Below are positions 7,797 to 16,483 of a stretch of 34,588 nt of DNA, in pieces. Origin of the DNA: Mesorhizobium sp. Root157. GTDB lineage: Bacteria > Pseudomonadota > Alphaproteobacteria > Rhizobiales > Rhizobiaceae. The notes below the pieces were generated by a model. The model saw nothing but the letters and a program-made list of their open reading frames with translations, had not been told where the DNA came from and searched no databases. The stretch is taken from NCBI RefSeq assembly GCF_001427385.1, contig NZ_LMGJ01000034.1, positions 1-34,588 of the forward strand. The letters run 5' to 3'. The position numbers and the translations under genes were made by a program. Numbering within the stretch: position 1 is the first letter of the stretch; each line of letters begins with the position of its first letter.

Positions 7797-8564
7797 ATGA
7801 CCTACCGTATCCTGATCCTTGGCGGCACGACCGAAGCGCGGCAACTTGCCGGCAGGCTCATGGTGCGCAGCGACGCCGAGGTCACGCTGTCGCTTGCCGG
7901 GCGTACGGAAAATCCCGTTTCCCAGCCGGTGCCGACGCGTGTTGGTGGTTTCGGCGGGGCTGAGGGACTGGCGCGTTACCTCAGCGAGCAGAGAATCGAT
8001 TTGCTGATTGATGTGACGCATCCCTATGCTGCGCGCATTTCCGCCAATGCAGCCACTGCGGCGAAAAGCACCGGCACGCAGTTCCTTGCGCTGCGACGCC
8101 CCGGCTGGGATCCGGGCGAAGGCGACAGATGGACCATTGTCGATACGGTGGCGGATGCGGTTGCCGCACTGGGCAAGGCACGGCGCCGTGTTTTCCTCGC
8201 GCTTGGCCGGCAGGAGGTTGCGGCATTCGAGGCCGCGCCGCAGCATGACTATCTCATCCGTAGTGTCGATCCGGTCGAGCCGCCGCTCGGTGTGCCGGAG
8301 GCGGCTTATATTTTGGCGCGTGGGCCATTCGCCGAAGCCGATGAAAAGGCCCTGCTGGCCGCGCATGGCATTGACGCGGTGGTGTCGAAGAACAGCGGTG
8401 GCGCTGCGACCTACGGCAAGATCGCGGCAGCACGGGCGCTGGACATCGAAGTGATCATGATCCGCCGGCCCATGCTGCCGCAAGCGCCGAGTGCCGCAAC
8501 TGTGGACGAGCTTCTGCGGATGATCGCGCATCATCTTGGGCCGGTGGCGGAACGCGGGGTGTAG
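7797..8564 (+). CDS. cobK: Precorrin-6A reductase
   Basis: NADPH-dependent reduction of precorrin-6A (6X) to precorrin-6B, the substrate of CobL. The 255 residues show the family motifs ILGGTTEAR (7-15), DVTHPYA near 71, LGRQEV near 137, ARGPF near 174 and SKNSGG near 195. It is the only cob gene on the plus strand. ATG codons at 7794 and 7797 are both possible; 7797 (MTYRILILGG) matches the family start, with AGCAGG at 7787-7792. Its start lies against or within the cobL start and its last 34 nt overlap the cobJ end, so the whole gene is antisense to the cob operon transcript. Reversed cobK is known from other aerobic clusters, e.g. P. denitrificans. Confidence 0.95.
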   Translation: MTYRILILGGTTEARQLAGRLMVRSDAEVTLSLAGRTENPVSQPVPTRVGGFGGAEGLARYLSEQRIDLLIDVTHPYAARISANAATAAKSTGTQFLALRRPGWDPGEGDRWTIVDTVADAVAALGKARRRVFLALGRQEVAAFEAAPQHDYLIRSVDPVEPPLGVPEAAYILARGPFAEADEKALLAAHGIDAVVSKNSGGAATYGKIAAARALDIEVIMIRRPMLPQAPSAATVDELLRMIAHHLGPVAERGV

Positions 8565-9292
8565 ACAAGGGCGGGCTGCTCGCCGCGCTTGATGATGCGC
8601 GTTTCGGGAGAGCCAACGATGATGCAGGTCGCCATGTCGGCCATTTCTGGGGAAGCATCGGCGAGCAGGCAAACGTTTATGCGCTCGTCTGGTCGACCGG
8701 CGGCTCGACCGAAGATGACGGGGGTCGTGCCGGGAAGTACTGCGGTGAGGCATTCGAAAGCGAGGCCGAGTTGCCAGGGGCGGGCCTTGCTGATCGGGTT
8801 ATAGAGCGCGATGACGAAGCCGGCGCCCGCTGCCGCCAGCAGGCGAAGTTCGATCAGGTCCCACGGCTTCAAATTGTCGGACAGCGATATGGCGCAGAAA
8901 TCATGGCCGAGCGGCGCGCCGATGCGGGCAGCGACGGCCAGCATCGCAGTGACGCCGGGTACGATGGCAATGTCGATATCGCGCCATTCGGCGGGGCCGG
9001 CCTCGATGGCTTCGCAGACGGCGGCGGCCATGGCGAAGACACCCGGATCGCCACCTGAAACGATAGCGACGCTATGGCCTGCCACCGCCTTTTCCAACGC
9101 TTCCGTGGCCCGCGCCAATTCCTCGCGGTTGTCGGAGGCGACGCGCACCTGATCGTTCCTGAGTTCGAGACGGTCGAGGTAGGGCTTGTAGCCGAAAAAG
9201 AACGCGGCATCGGCAACGGCCTGACTTGCCTCCGGCGTCACCTGATGTTCATTGCCCGGCCCGAGGCCGATGACGGTGAGACGGCCTGTCAA
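8531..9292 (-). CDS. cobJ: Precorrin-3B C17-methyltransferase
   Basis: Methylates precorrin-3B at C17 with SAM and drives ring contraction, giving precorrin-4. The 253-residue tetrapyrrole methylase has TVIGLGPGNEHQVTPEA at the N terminus, the FFFGYKPYLDRL segment typical of CobJ/CbiH, VSGGDPGVFAMAAAV, VPGVTAMLAVAARIGAPLGHDF, then LKPWDLIE and ALYNPISKARPWQL, which identify it as CobJ. It overlaps cobI by 4 nt at the start (ATGA); the 3' end overlaps the convergent cobK by 34 nt. The next gene of the operon, cobL, begins about 735 nt further on, beyond cobK. Confidence 0.96.
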   Translation of the reverse strand: MTGRLTVIGLGPGNEHQVTPEASQAVADAAFFFGYKPYLDRLELRNDQVRVASDNREELARATEALEKAVAGHSVAIVSGGDPGVFAMAAAVCEAIEAGPAEWRDIDIAIVPGVTAMLAVAARIGAPLGHDFCAISLSDNLKPWDLIELRLLAAAGAGFVIALYNPISKARPWQLGLAFECLTAVLPGTTPVIFGRAAGRPDERINVCLLADASPEMADMATCIIVGSPETRIIKRGEQPALVYTPRSATGPR

Positions 9293-10053
9293 AGGATCAC
9301 TCCAGAAGCGAGTTCGCCAGGCCGGCCCGCCCAGCCGGCGACGAGAATGATGCTGAAGTAGGGCGCCTTGTCGTCGGCCTTGTCGGCAAGCCGCATCGAT
9401 GCGCCGTTGGCCATAGTGCCGCGCTCGACATAGATTGCCTTTTCCAGCTTGCCGGCAGCCGTCAGCGCGCGGCGGATCTTTGGCAGATTGCGGCCGACCT
9501 TCATGATGACGGCGGCGTCGGTATCGTTGAGGCGGCGGGTGAGTTCGGCCTCTTTCATGGTGCCGGGAAGCACGGTCAACACATCGTCGCCCTGTACGAT
9601 GGGCTGGCCGGTCGTGGACCAGCAGCCGGACATGGCGGTGACGCCTGGTATGACTTCGGTGGGAAAGCGATGCGCGAGCCTGACGTGCAGGTGCATGTAG
9701 GACCCGTAGAACAGCGGATCGCCCTCCGAAAGCACGGCCACGGTGCGGCCGGCGGAAAGGTGTTGCGCCACGGCGCCGGCCGATTGTTCGTAGAAGGCGA
9801 GGATCTGGGCTTTGTAGTCGGGGTGATCCTTGTCGATCTCGACGGTGACCGGATAGTAGAGGGGCAACTCGATGACGCCGGGCTTCATGTGGCCTTCGAC
9901 GATGGTGCGGGCATTGCCGGTTGCGTTGCGTTTGGCGAAGTGCACCACCACGTCCGCCTCGGCCAAGGCGCGAACCGCCTTCAGTGTCATCAGTTCGGGA
10001 TCGCCGGGGCCGGTGCCGACGCCGATCAATCTGCCGAGCGTGGTCTGGGTCAC
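9289..10053 (-). CDS. cobI: Precorrin-2 C20-methyltransferase
   Basis: Methylates precorrin-2 at C20 using SAM, giving precorrin-3A, which CobG then oxidises. The 254 residues have LIGVGTGPGDPELMTLKAVRAL at the N terminus, HFAKRNATGNARTI (a CobI-typical segment), LYYPVTVEIDKDHPDY, LSEGDPLFYGSYMHLHVRL and VIPGVTAMSGCWSTTG, in the order expected for CobI/CbiL. Start ATG at 10053 overlaps the cobH stop by 4 nt and the gene end overlaps cobJ by 4 nt. Confidence 0.97.
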   Translation of the reverse strand: MTQTTLGRLIGVGTGPGDPELMTLKAVRALAEADVVVHFAKRNATGNARTIVEGHMKPGVIELPLYYPVTVEIDKDHPDYKAQILAFYEQSAGAVAQHLSAGRTVAVLSEGDPLFYGSYMHLHVRLAHRFPTEVIPGVTAMSGCWSTTGQPIVQGDDVLTVLPGTMKEAELTRRLNDTDAAVIMKVGRNLPKIRRALTAAGKLEKAIYVERGTMANGASMRLADKADDKAPYFSIILVAGWAGRPGELASGVIL

Positions 10054-10688
10054 AGGCCTGGCCTCGCCAATGCGTTGAGGGCAGCGGCGGTCATGGCGCT
10101 GCCGCCAAGCCTGCCGCGCACGATAGCGTAGGGTACGCCGTAGGAATTTTCCGCAAGCGCGTCCTTGGATTCGGCTGCACCGACGAAGCCGACCGGCATG
10201 CCGATGATTGCCGCTGGTTTCGGCGCGCCGTCGCGTAGCTTTTCCAGCAGATAGAACAGTGCCGTCGGCGCGTTACCGATGGCGACGATGCTGCCCGTCA
10301 TGCGATCGTCCCACAGGTCGAGGGCGGCGGCGGAGCGGGTATTGCCGATTTCGGCGGCGCGGGTGGCGGTGCGCGGGTCGCGCAACGTGCAGATTACCTC
10401 GTTGCCGGCTGGCAGGCGGGCACGGGTGACGCCGTGGACCACCATCTGGGCGTCACAGAAGATCGGTGCGCCGGCTCGCAGGGCGGCGCGGGCGGCGGCT
10501 ACGAAATCGGTGGAGAAGACAAAGCTCCCGGCGGCTTCGACCTGACCGCAAGCGTGGATCATGCGGATCGCGACATCGGCTTCAGCTTCGGTGAAGCGCG
10601 AAAGGTCCGCCTCAGCGCGAATGATGGCGAACGAGCGCTCGTAGATCGCCGTGCCGTCGTGGATGTAGTCATAAGCGGGCATGCTCAT
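10050..10688 (-). CDS. cobH: Precorrin-8X methylmutase
   Basis: Moves the C11 methyl group of precorrin-8X to C12, giving hydrogenobyrinic acid. The 212-residue protein begins with the family sequence YDYIHDGTAIYERSFAIIR; the probable catalytic histidine is His45 in RMIHACG (His43 when counted from the second ATG, agreeing with the P. denitrificans numbering). FCDAQMVVHGVTR, AIGNAPTALFYLLE and GMPVGFVGAAESKDAL are further family segments. Two ATG codons are possible, at 10688 and 10682; 10688 was chosen because it overlaps the cobG stop as ATGA like its neighbours. Confidence 0.97.
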   Translation of the reverse strand: MSMPAYDYIHDGTAIYERSFAIIRAEADLSRFTEAEADVAIRMIHACGQVEAAGSFVFSTDFVAAARAALRAGAPIFCDAQMVVHGVTRARLPAGNEVICTLRDPRTATRAAEIGNTRSAAALDLWDDRMTGSIVAIGNAPTALFYLLEKLRDGAPKPAAIIGMPVGFVGAAESKDALAENSYGVPYAIVRGRLGGSAMTAAALNALARPGL

Positions 10689-12025
10689 TCCTGCCGGTAA
10701 GCTGTTTCAATGGCGATCGAGCCGAGCCGGGCGAGAGAGGCGGCGGCGGTCTCGGTTGGGCGTCGCGAGGTTTGAACGAGATCAGCGATATGGGCAAGGC
10801 CGCGCCGGGCATCGTTGCAAGACGCGCTGTCGGGCGTCAGCGCTGATGCCTTTTCGTTGACGACAAGCCCGGCACCCCAGTCGCAGCCAACCACGGCAAG
10901 CGCGGCGGGGGCAGGGTGGGCGCATCCCTTGGAGCAGCCGGAAACATGCAACGTGAAGGTGCCGTCGAGCAAATCGGCCTGCGTGGCGGCGATATGTTCG
11001 GCGATGGCGCGCGTTTCGACCTTCCCCGATGCGCAGGCTGGAGCGCCGGGGCAGGCCGCAATGTAGAGGCGCGGATCGCTGGCATCAGTGACAAATCCGA
11101 GAGTGACGGCCGCTTCCCGAAGGCGGTGAAAAGCGTCATGGCCCAAGCCGGGGAACAACAGCGCGCGCGCTGGGGCCGGTCTTATGTCCGTCACGCCTTC
11201 CGCAAGTGCGGCACGGGCAAGATCAATCAGTGCGCCGGCCGGCGTCGAACCGAATGGCAAGGCGATGGCGAGAGCAAGTGTGCCGTTGGAGAGGGGGATG
11301 GCACTTAGTGGACTCTGGTGAATTACACGCGTGATGCGGTTTGGCTGGTGCTCCCGACCATCTAGATGTGCAATGGTTTCGGAAATCCGGGTGGCGTCCA
11401 AATCTCGGGCGCGGGCTTCCTTTCCGAGTTCTCCAATGGCTTGCAAAATGGCGATCACCGCATCGCAGGCGGCGTCTCCGGACACAAATCCGTGCTGCAT
11501 GGCGGTTGCAGCGTCTCCACCGGTTGCAAGTTGCCAGACCGTTTCGTCGCTATGGCGCTGAGCCACCAGCCGCACGTCGGCGATGAAGGCATCAAGCGCG
11601 AGACGACCGCCGCCATCGACCACGACCGACACTTTTGGACCAAGCCGTTCAGCTAGGCCAACAGCCGTTATGTCGGCACGGATGCGATCGCCAAGCGGGC
11701 TCGGATCGACGACCTCGGAGGGGTCGATGCCTGCCAAAGGCCCGGTCTCGACGGGAACGCCGGAACGTACGGCGATGCCGAGTTCATCGACTTCGCGGGC
11801 GAGCCGGTTGGCCGATGACGGTGTCAGGCCACGGATTTGCAGGCTGCCGCGCGCAGTCACTTCGACGATGCCGCTGCCGTGGCGCTGGGCGGATTCGCAG
11901 AGTCCGATCAAGGCCTTGGGGGAAAGTCCTCCAGCGACCGGATTGAGCCGCGCCAGCAGGCCGTCGCCGGTCTGCATCGGTGCGGAAAGGGTCGGGCAGG
12001 CGCCGCGTCGGGACATGGCGTTCAT
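10685..12025 (-). CDS. cobG: Precorrin-3B synthase
   Basis: Fe-S monooxygenase that turns precorrin-3A into precorrin-3B with O2; it marks the aerobic B12 route. The 446 residues resemble nitrite/sulfite reductases, with a [4Fe-4S] cysteine set at Cys325 and Cys331 (ACPGAPAC) and Cys364 and Cys368 (SGCSKGCAHP), and an N-terminal ferredoxin-like half with GDGLLARLNPVAGG and VEVTARGSLQIRGL. The start was placed at the ATG at 12025, which overlaps the cobN stop as ATGA, and not at the longer frame from 12100, whose first 25 residues are antisense-like arginine-rich sequence over the cobN end. The gene overlaps cobH by 4 nt. Confidence 0.95.
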   Translation of the reverse strand: MNAMSRRGACPTLSAPMQTGDGLLARLNPVAGGLSPKALIGLCESAQRHGSGIVEVTARGSLQIRGLTPSSANRLAREVDELGIAVRSGVPVETGPLAGIDPSEVVDPSPLGDRIRADITAVGLAERLGPKVSVVVDGGGRLALDAFIADVRLVAQRHSDETVWQLATGGDAATAMQHGFVSGDAACDAVIAILQAIGELGKEARARDLDATRISETIAHLDGREHQPNRITRVIHQSPLSAIPLSNGTLALAIALPFGSTPAGALIDLARAALAEGVTDIRPAPARALLFPGLGHDAFHRLREAAVTLGFVTDASDPRLYIAACPGAPACASGKVETRAIAEHIAATQADLLDGTFTLHVSGCSKGCAHPAPAALAVVGCDWGAGLVVNEKASALTPDSASCNDARRGLAHIADLVQTSRRPTETAAASLARLGSIAIETAYRQE

Positions 12026-15000
12026 GCTGCCATTCCTCGCTGTGCTTCGGCGATAAGGGACGCGAGATCGTCGTCGATCGAATTGCGCAGTGGATGCCAC
12101 AGCCCACGCCGGCGTGCGGACAGGAAGCGTTCGGCGATCACCTTCGCCGCGGCAGGATTCTCGCGCAGCAGGAAGGCGCGCACGGCGGGGTCGCCGACAT
12201 AGGCGTCATGCACGGCCTCGATCAGATTACCTGGAATGGCATGGGTGGTTTCGGCGAAACCGACAAGGCGATCGACGGTTTCAGCGAATTCGGAGGCACC
12301 GCGCGGACCGTGCCGCATCTGGCCGGCGATGAATCGAGGGTTGACGGCCCGCGCCCTCACCACGCGGCCAACCGCCTGAGCGATGGAGCGCGGCTTCGGC
12401 TTTTGCGGGTCGGTCGTGTCCAGAACGACGACATCGGCGTTGCGCCCAAGCGCTGCCAAGGCTGCGGTGAAGCCGCCGATGAAGGCGACATCGGCGGAAC
12501 CTTCAAGGATGTCGCGGCCCGGATCGTCGCCGGTATGGACGAGCAGATCGGCATCCGCCAAACGGTGGGCGAAGGCACCGGGTGCGGATACGCCTTCCCC
12601 CTCGGCTCCGCCATAGGCATGCGAGGCCGATTCCAGATAGGCGCGGCCGAGTTCTTCGCGCGCCTGCCAGTCGCCGCTGGCAAGCATTTCTTCGAGCCCG
12701 GCGCCATAAGTGCCGGGCGACGAGCCGTAGATGCGAGGGCTGACCTTGCCATCGGCGCGCGTGCGCGCAGCGAGCGGATTTTCGGCATCGTCCTCGTCCC
12801 GGCTTGCGACTGCAGTGGCGGCGGCGTCGATCAGGGCGATCTGGGTCGGGAACATGTCTCGGAAAAGGCCCGATATGCGCCACGTGACATCGATGCGTGG
12901 GCGGCCAATAACGGCAGGAGGCAGCACTTCGATGCCGGTGACGCGGCCCGTCGCGGCGTCCCATTGCGGGCGGCAGCCCATGAGGGCGAGGCCCTGGGCG
13001 ATCTCCTCGCCGCCGGTGCGCAGCGAGGCCGAGCCCCAAAGGTCGATGACCAGCGAGCGTGGCCAGTCGCCATGGGTCTGGAGGTAAGTCGTTACCACTT
13101 CCTCGCTTGCCGCCTTGCCGAGGTCGAAGGCGGTCGGGGTCGGCATGGTGCGCGGGTCGGCGGTGAACAGGTTGCGACCGGTGGGCAGCACGTCGGCGCG
13201 GCTGCGCGCAGGTGCGCCGGAAGGGCCGGCGGGAATATGGCGACCGTCGAGTGCGGCAAGGAGGGCGGCTTTCTCGCAGGTGGCGCTTTGCCGGCGGAGC
13301 GGGTCCGCTTCGCCTTCCGCGGCGCGGCCGTAGATGTGGAGGCCGTCCTTGATGGCGAAGTCCTTGAGGTCGCAAAGCCAGGCATCGATGCGGCGCAGCG
13401 CTTCATCGGGCGCGTCGGAGCTGGCGACGCCGGCCTCGACGGAAAGACCGGTTTGGCTTGCCGTCTCGACGATAAGCTTGGCGAGGCGGTCGCGGCGGCG
13501 GCGGTCCAGCCCGTCGGCCTGGGCGTATTCGTCTACAAGCCGTTCAAGCCGCTGCTGGTTTTCGTCGAGACTGGCTTCGGCAAGAGGCGGCGGCAGGTGG
13601 CCGAGCGTCACGGCTGCGATGCGCCGCTTGGCCTGGGCAGCCTCGCCGGGATTGGAGACGATGAAGGGATAGACGACCGGCAGGGAGCCTGTAACGATCT
13701 CGGGAAAGCAGGCTTCGCTGAGTGCAACCGTCTTACCCGGCAGCCATTCCAGCGTTCCATGTGCGCCGACATGGACGATGGCATGAACGTCGACCGATTT
13801 TTGCAACCAAAGACCGAATGCGATGAGGGCATGGCGCGGCGGCAGCGTTGGATCGTGATAATCCGAGCGGCGGTCAGCCGATCTCCCGCGATCGGGTGCG
13901 AGGGCAACGGTGACGTTGCCGAAGGTCGCCGCTCGGAAGGCGAAATTCGGAGCCGTTTCCTTCGCGACATTGTCCGGCTGTCCCCAGGCGGCCTGGACCG
14001 CTTCACGTGCAGAGGCGGGGAGCGTGCCGAACAATTCATTGTAAGTGCCTCTATCCAGGGAGGCTTCATTGCGCTCGGCCAATTCCAGCAAGGCGCGTGG
14101 CGATTGTGGAATCCCATCAACCGTATAGCCCGCTTCCTTGAGATCATGCAGCATGGCGATAACGCTGGAGGGCACGTCTAGGCCAACCGCGTATCCGGTG
14201 CGTCCCGGCGCGCTTGGATAGTCGGGAATAAGGATCGCGATGCGGCGCTCGGCTGGCGGCGTGTTTTGCAGACCGACGAAATTGGAGATGCGCCGCGCGA
14301 CCTGCGCGACGCGATCCGCCTCAGGGCGATTGGCATAGGCGCGAAAGCCCAGTGCCGGATCGGATTCGCTTTCGGCCTTGAACGAGATTGCGCCAGCAAG
14401 GATGCGGCCGTCGAGTTCGGGCAGCACGACGTGCATGGCGAGGTCCGCCGGGGCAAGGCCGCGCTGGTTAGTCTGCCATGCGTCGCGCCTGGTCGTTGCA
14501 ACGATAACCTGGAAGACGGGCACGCCGGCGCGGTCGAACAGCGTTTCGGCCCCCGGTTCCGCGCCCGATGCGAATGCCGTGGCTGTGACGATGGCGGTTG
14601 GCGCGTGCGCTGCAAAGGCTGCTTCCACGAAGGCGAGCGAGGCACGATCCTTAAGACTGGAGACGAAGATCGGTAAGGCTGCGATCCCGCTTTGTCTTAG
14701 TTCAGCCGTCAGCGCGTCGATAGGCGCGATGTCGGCCGCCAACAGCATCGAGCGGTAGAACAGGATGGGGACGACGGGTGCAGGGTGGTCGGCACTTGGC
14801 GATCTACCCCCACCCGGGCCTCTGGTCCGACCTCCCCGCAAGGGGGAGGTGGGGACGACGCCGAGCCCCGGTTCGTAGTAGCCGGCCTTGGGAACTTCCA
14901 CCGGATCGGCAGGCTGCGCCGCCTGGCCGGAAAGCCAGGCGAGGCGATGCACCAGTGCCTGCATGTTGGCGGGGCCGCCCTCGCGGAAATAATCGAGCAG

Positions 15001-15414
15001 GCGATTGAGTTCTTCGCGCGGCAACGTCGAGGCTTCAATCAGGCGCAAATCCTCATCGCGGCATTCGCCGGGAAGAAGGGCGAGCTTGATGCCCCTGGCG
15101 CGCGCGCGGGATGCAAGCTGGTCGCAGCCATAGCGCCACCAGTCGTAGCCGCCGAGGATACGCACCAAAATGACCTTGGCGTGCTGGGCTGCGCTGTCGA
15201 TCCACAGATCGACGGACATCGGGTGACGAAGATCGCGCAGCGCCGCAAGGCGCATGGATGGCAGACTGCCTGCCTCAGCCGTCCAGGCGGATGCCAGACC
15301 AGCCAGGTCACTGTCGGTGAATGACAAGGCAACCACATCCGCCGGCGTCTGCCGCAGATCGACCGGCTCGGCGATTGCGTCGAGCGAGGCGGAAGTGGTG
15401 GTCAGGATATGCAT
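12022..15414 (-). CDS. cobN: Cobaltochelatase subunit CobN
   Basis: Large, porphyrin-binding subunit of the ATP-dependent aerobic cobaltochelatase, which inserts cobalt into hydrogenobyrinic acid a,c-diamide together with the AAA+ subunits (cobaltochelatase CobS and CobT), which are not in the window. The 1130 residues share the CobN/BchH/ChlH architecture: HVGAHGTLEWLPGK at 548-561, PVVYPFIVSNPGEAAQAKRR at 579-598, LPTGRN, and SSPGTYGAGLEEM in the C-terminal third. Residues about 184-213 (SPLRGGRTRGPGGGRSPS core) are low-complexity and come from a palindromic DNA repeat translated in frame; the flanks read on normally. Start ATG at 15414, 31 nt downstream of cobW; the stop overlaps the cobG start (ATGA). 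Confidence 0.96.
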   Translation of the reverse strand: MHILTTTSASLDAIAEPVDLRQTPADVVALSFTDSDLAGLASAWTAEAGSLPSMRLAALRDLRHPMSVDLWIDSAAQHAKVILVRILGGYDWWRYGCDQLASRARARGIKLALLPGECRDEDLRLIEASTLPREELNRLLDYFREGGPANMQALVHRLAWLSGQAAQPADPVEVPKAGYYEPGLGVVPTSPLRGGRTRGPGGGRSPSADHPAPVVPILFYRSMLLAADIAPIDALTAELRQSGIAALPIFVSSLKDRASLAFVEAAFAAHAPTAIVTATAFASGAEPGAETLFDRAGVPVFQVIVATTRRDAWQTNQRGLAPADLAMHVVLPELDGRILAGAISFKAESESDPALGFRAYANRPEADRVAQVARRISNFVGLQNTPPAERRIAILIPDYPSAPGRTGYAVGLDVPSSVIAMLHDLKEAGYTVDGIPQSPRALLELAERNEASLDRGTYNELFGTLPASAREAVQAAWGQPDNVAKETAPNFAFRAATFGNVTVALAPDRGRSADRRSDYHDPTLPPRHALIAFGLWLQKSVDVHAIVHVGAHGTLEWLPGKTVALSEACFPEIVTGSLPVVYPFIVSNPGEAAQAKRRIAAVTLGHLPPPLAEASLDENQQRLERLVDEYAQADGLDRRRRDRLAKLIVETASQTGLSVEAGVASSDAPDEALRRIDAWLCDLKDFAIKDGLHIYGRAAEGEADPLRRQSATCEKAALLAALDGRHIPAGPSGAPARSRADVLPTGRNLFTADPRTMPTPTAFDLGKAASEEVVTTYLQTHGDWPRSLVIDLWGSASLRTGGEEIAQGLALMGCRPQWDAATGRVTGIEVLPPAVIGRPRIDVTWRISGLFRDMFPTQIALIDAAATAVASRDEDDAENPLAARTRADGKVSPRIYGSSPGTYGAGLEEMLASGDWQAREELGRAYLESASHAYGGAEGEGVSAPGAFAHRLADADLLVHTGDDPGRDILEGSADVAFIGGFTAALAALGRNADVVVLDTTDPQKPKPRSIAQAVGRVVRARAVNPRFIAGQMRHGPRGASEFAETVDRLVGFAETTHAIPGNLIEAVHDAYVGDPAVRAFLLRENPAAAKVIAERFLSARRRGLWHPLRNSIDDDLASLIAEAQRGMAA
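14795..14862. repeat. Palindromic GC-rich repeat inserted in frame in cobN
   Basis: Bases 14830-14850 form a perfect 8-bp hairpin with a 5-nt loop (arms ACCTCCCC and GGGGAGGT, loop GCAAG). A second C-run (CCCCCACCCGGG) at about 14806-14817 can also pair with the G-rich arm. The stretch resembles the short palindromic elements spread between genes in Mesorhizobium and other Rhizobiales (recalled, not searched). It interrupts cobN at a linker between the N-terminal region and the conserved VPILFYRS segment, without a stop or frameshift. The exact ends of the insertion are uncertain by several bases. Confidence 0.7.
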
Positions 15415-15445
15415 TGCTACATCCCGACTGCTGAGCGGTACATCT

Positions 15446-16483
15446 TTATCCCACCAGTATCCTTTCGATGGCCGGGCGGTCGAGTCCCTTCAGGCCGATG
15501 ACGACGAGCTGCGAGCGACGCTGGTCTCCCGGTGTCCAGGCACGGTCGTAATAGTGGTTGACGCGCGGTCCGACAGCCTGGACGAGCAGGCGCATCGGTT
15601 TGCCGCTGACTTCGACGAAACCCTTGACGCGCAGGACGTTTTCTTTTTCCGCTGCCGTCGCGACGCGCCTGGCCAGGTCTTCCGGGTCGGAGACAGAGGG
15701 GACGTCGACGATGAAGGTATCGAAGTCGTCATGCTCATGATCGCCCATGCCGTCGTGATGCGACTTGCGGTTCTCGATATCGTCTTCGGCTGCAAGGCCG
15801 AGGCCGAGCAAAACCGATGGATCGACCTTGCCATGAACCGAGGGAACGATCTTTACGGCGTGGGTGATGTGTTCGTTGATGATGGCGTTGGCGCGGGCCG
15901 AGCCGTCCGCATCCATCAGGTCGCCCTTCGACAGGATGATGAGATCGGCACAGGCGACCTGATCTTCGAAGACCTCTTCGACTGGATCGTCATGGTCGAG
16001 GGAACCGTCATTGGCGCGCTGGGCGGCGAGAGCTTCCATGTCGGACGCGACCCTGCCAGCGGCAAGAGCCGGGCCGTCGACCACGGCGATGACGCCATCC
16101 ACGGTGACGCGGCTCTTGACCGTCGGCCACTGGAAGGCCTGCACAAGCGGTTTCGGCAAGGCAAGGCCGGAGGTTTCGATGAGGATGTGATCGACCTTTG
16201 GCGTGCGCGACAGAATCTGGTCGAGCGCGGGCACGAAATCGTCGGCCACGGTGCAGCAGATGCAGCCATTGGCCAGTTCGACGATGTTTTCTTCCGGGCA
16301 GGTATCGATGCCGCAGCCCTTGAGGATTTCTCCGTCAACGCCGATGTCGCCGAATTCGTTGACGATGAGGGCGAGGCGCTTGCCCCTGGCGTTCTCGAGC
16401 AGGTGGCGGATCAGCGTCGTCTTGCCTGCCCCGAGGAAACCGGTGACGACAGTGCAGGGCACGCGCGTTGCTGTGGCGGTCAT
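15446..16483 (-). CDS. cobW: CobW-type GTPase, cobalamin biosynthesis metallochaperone
   Basis: G3E-family GTPase thought to deliver cobalt for B12 synthesis. The 345 residues have Walker A GFLGAGKTT (15-23), NEFGDIGVDG (42-51), the metal-binding CxCC motif CICC at 74-77, ETSGLALPKP, SKGD in place of the usual NKxD base-recognition motif, a His/Asp-rich stretch (SHHDGMGDHEHDD) that may bind metal, and a CobW C-terminal domain (VLRVKGFVEV onward). The start was set at the ATG at 16483, preceded by GAAGGA; the frame extends to 16657 but that part overlaps the DUF1636 gene and is not family-like. The start overlaps the DUF1636 stop as ATGA. Confidence 0.95.
   Translation of the reverse strand: MTATATRVPCTVVTGFLGAGKTTLIRHLLENARGKRLALIVNEFGDIGVDGEILKGCGIDTCPEENIVELANGCICCTVADDFVPALDQILSRTPKVDHILIETSGLALPKPLVQAFQWPTVKSRVTVDGVIAVVDGPALAAGRVASDMEALAAQRANDGSLDHDDPVEEVFEDQVACADLIILSKGDLMDADGSARANAIINEHITHAVKIVPSVHGKVDPSVLLGLGLAAEDDIENRKSHHDGMGDHEHDDFDTFIVDVPSVSDPEDLARRVATAAEKENVLRVKGFVEVSGKPMRLLVQAVGPRVNHYYDRAWTPGDQRRSQLVVIGLKGLDRPAIERILVG

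Noticed and set aside
11980..14181. Long plus-strand open frame of 733 codons
   Set aside because: It is the antisense of cobN and cobG, rich in Gly/Arg/Ala/Asp with no family-like segment, while the minus-strand frame is a full CobN.
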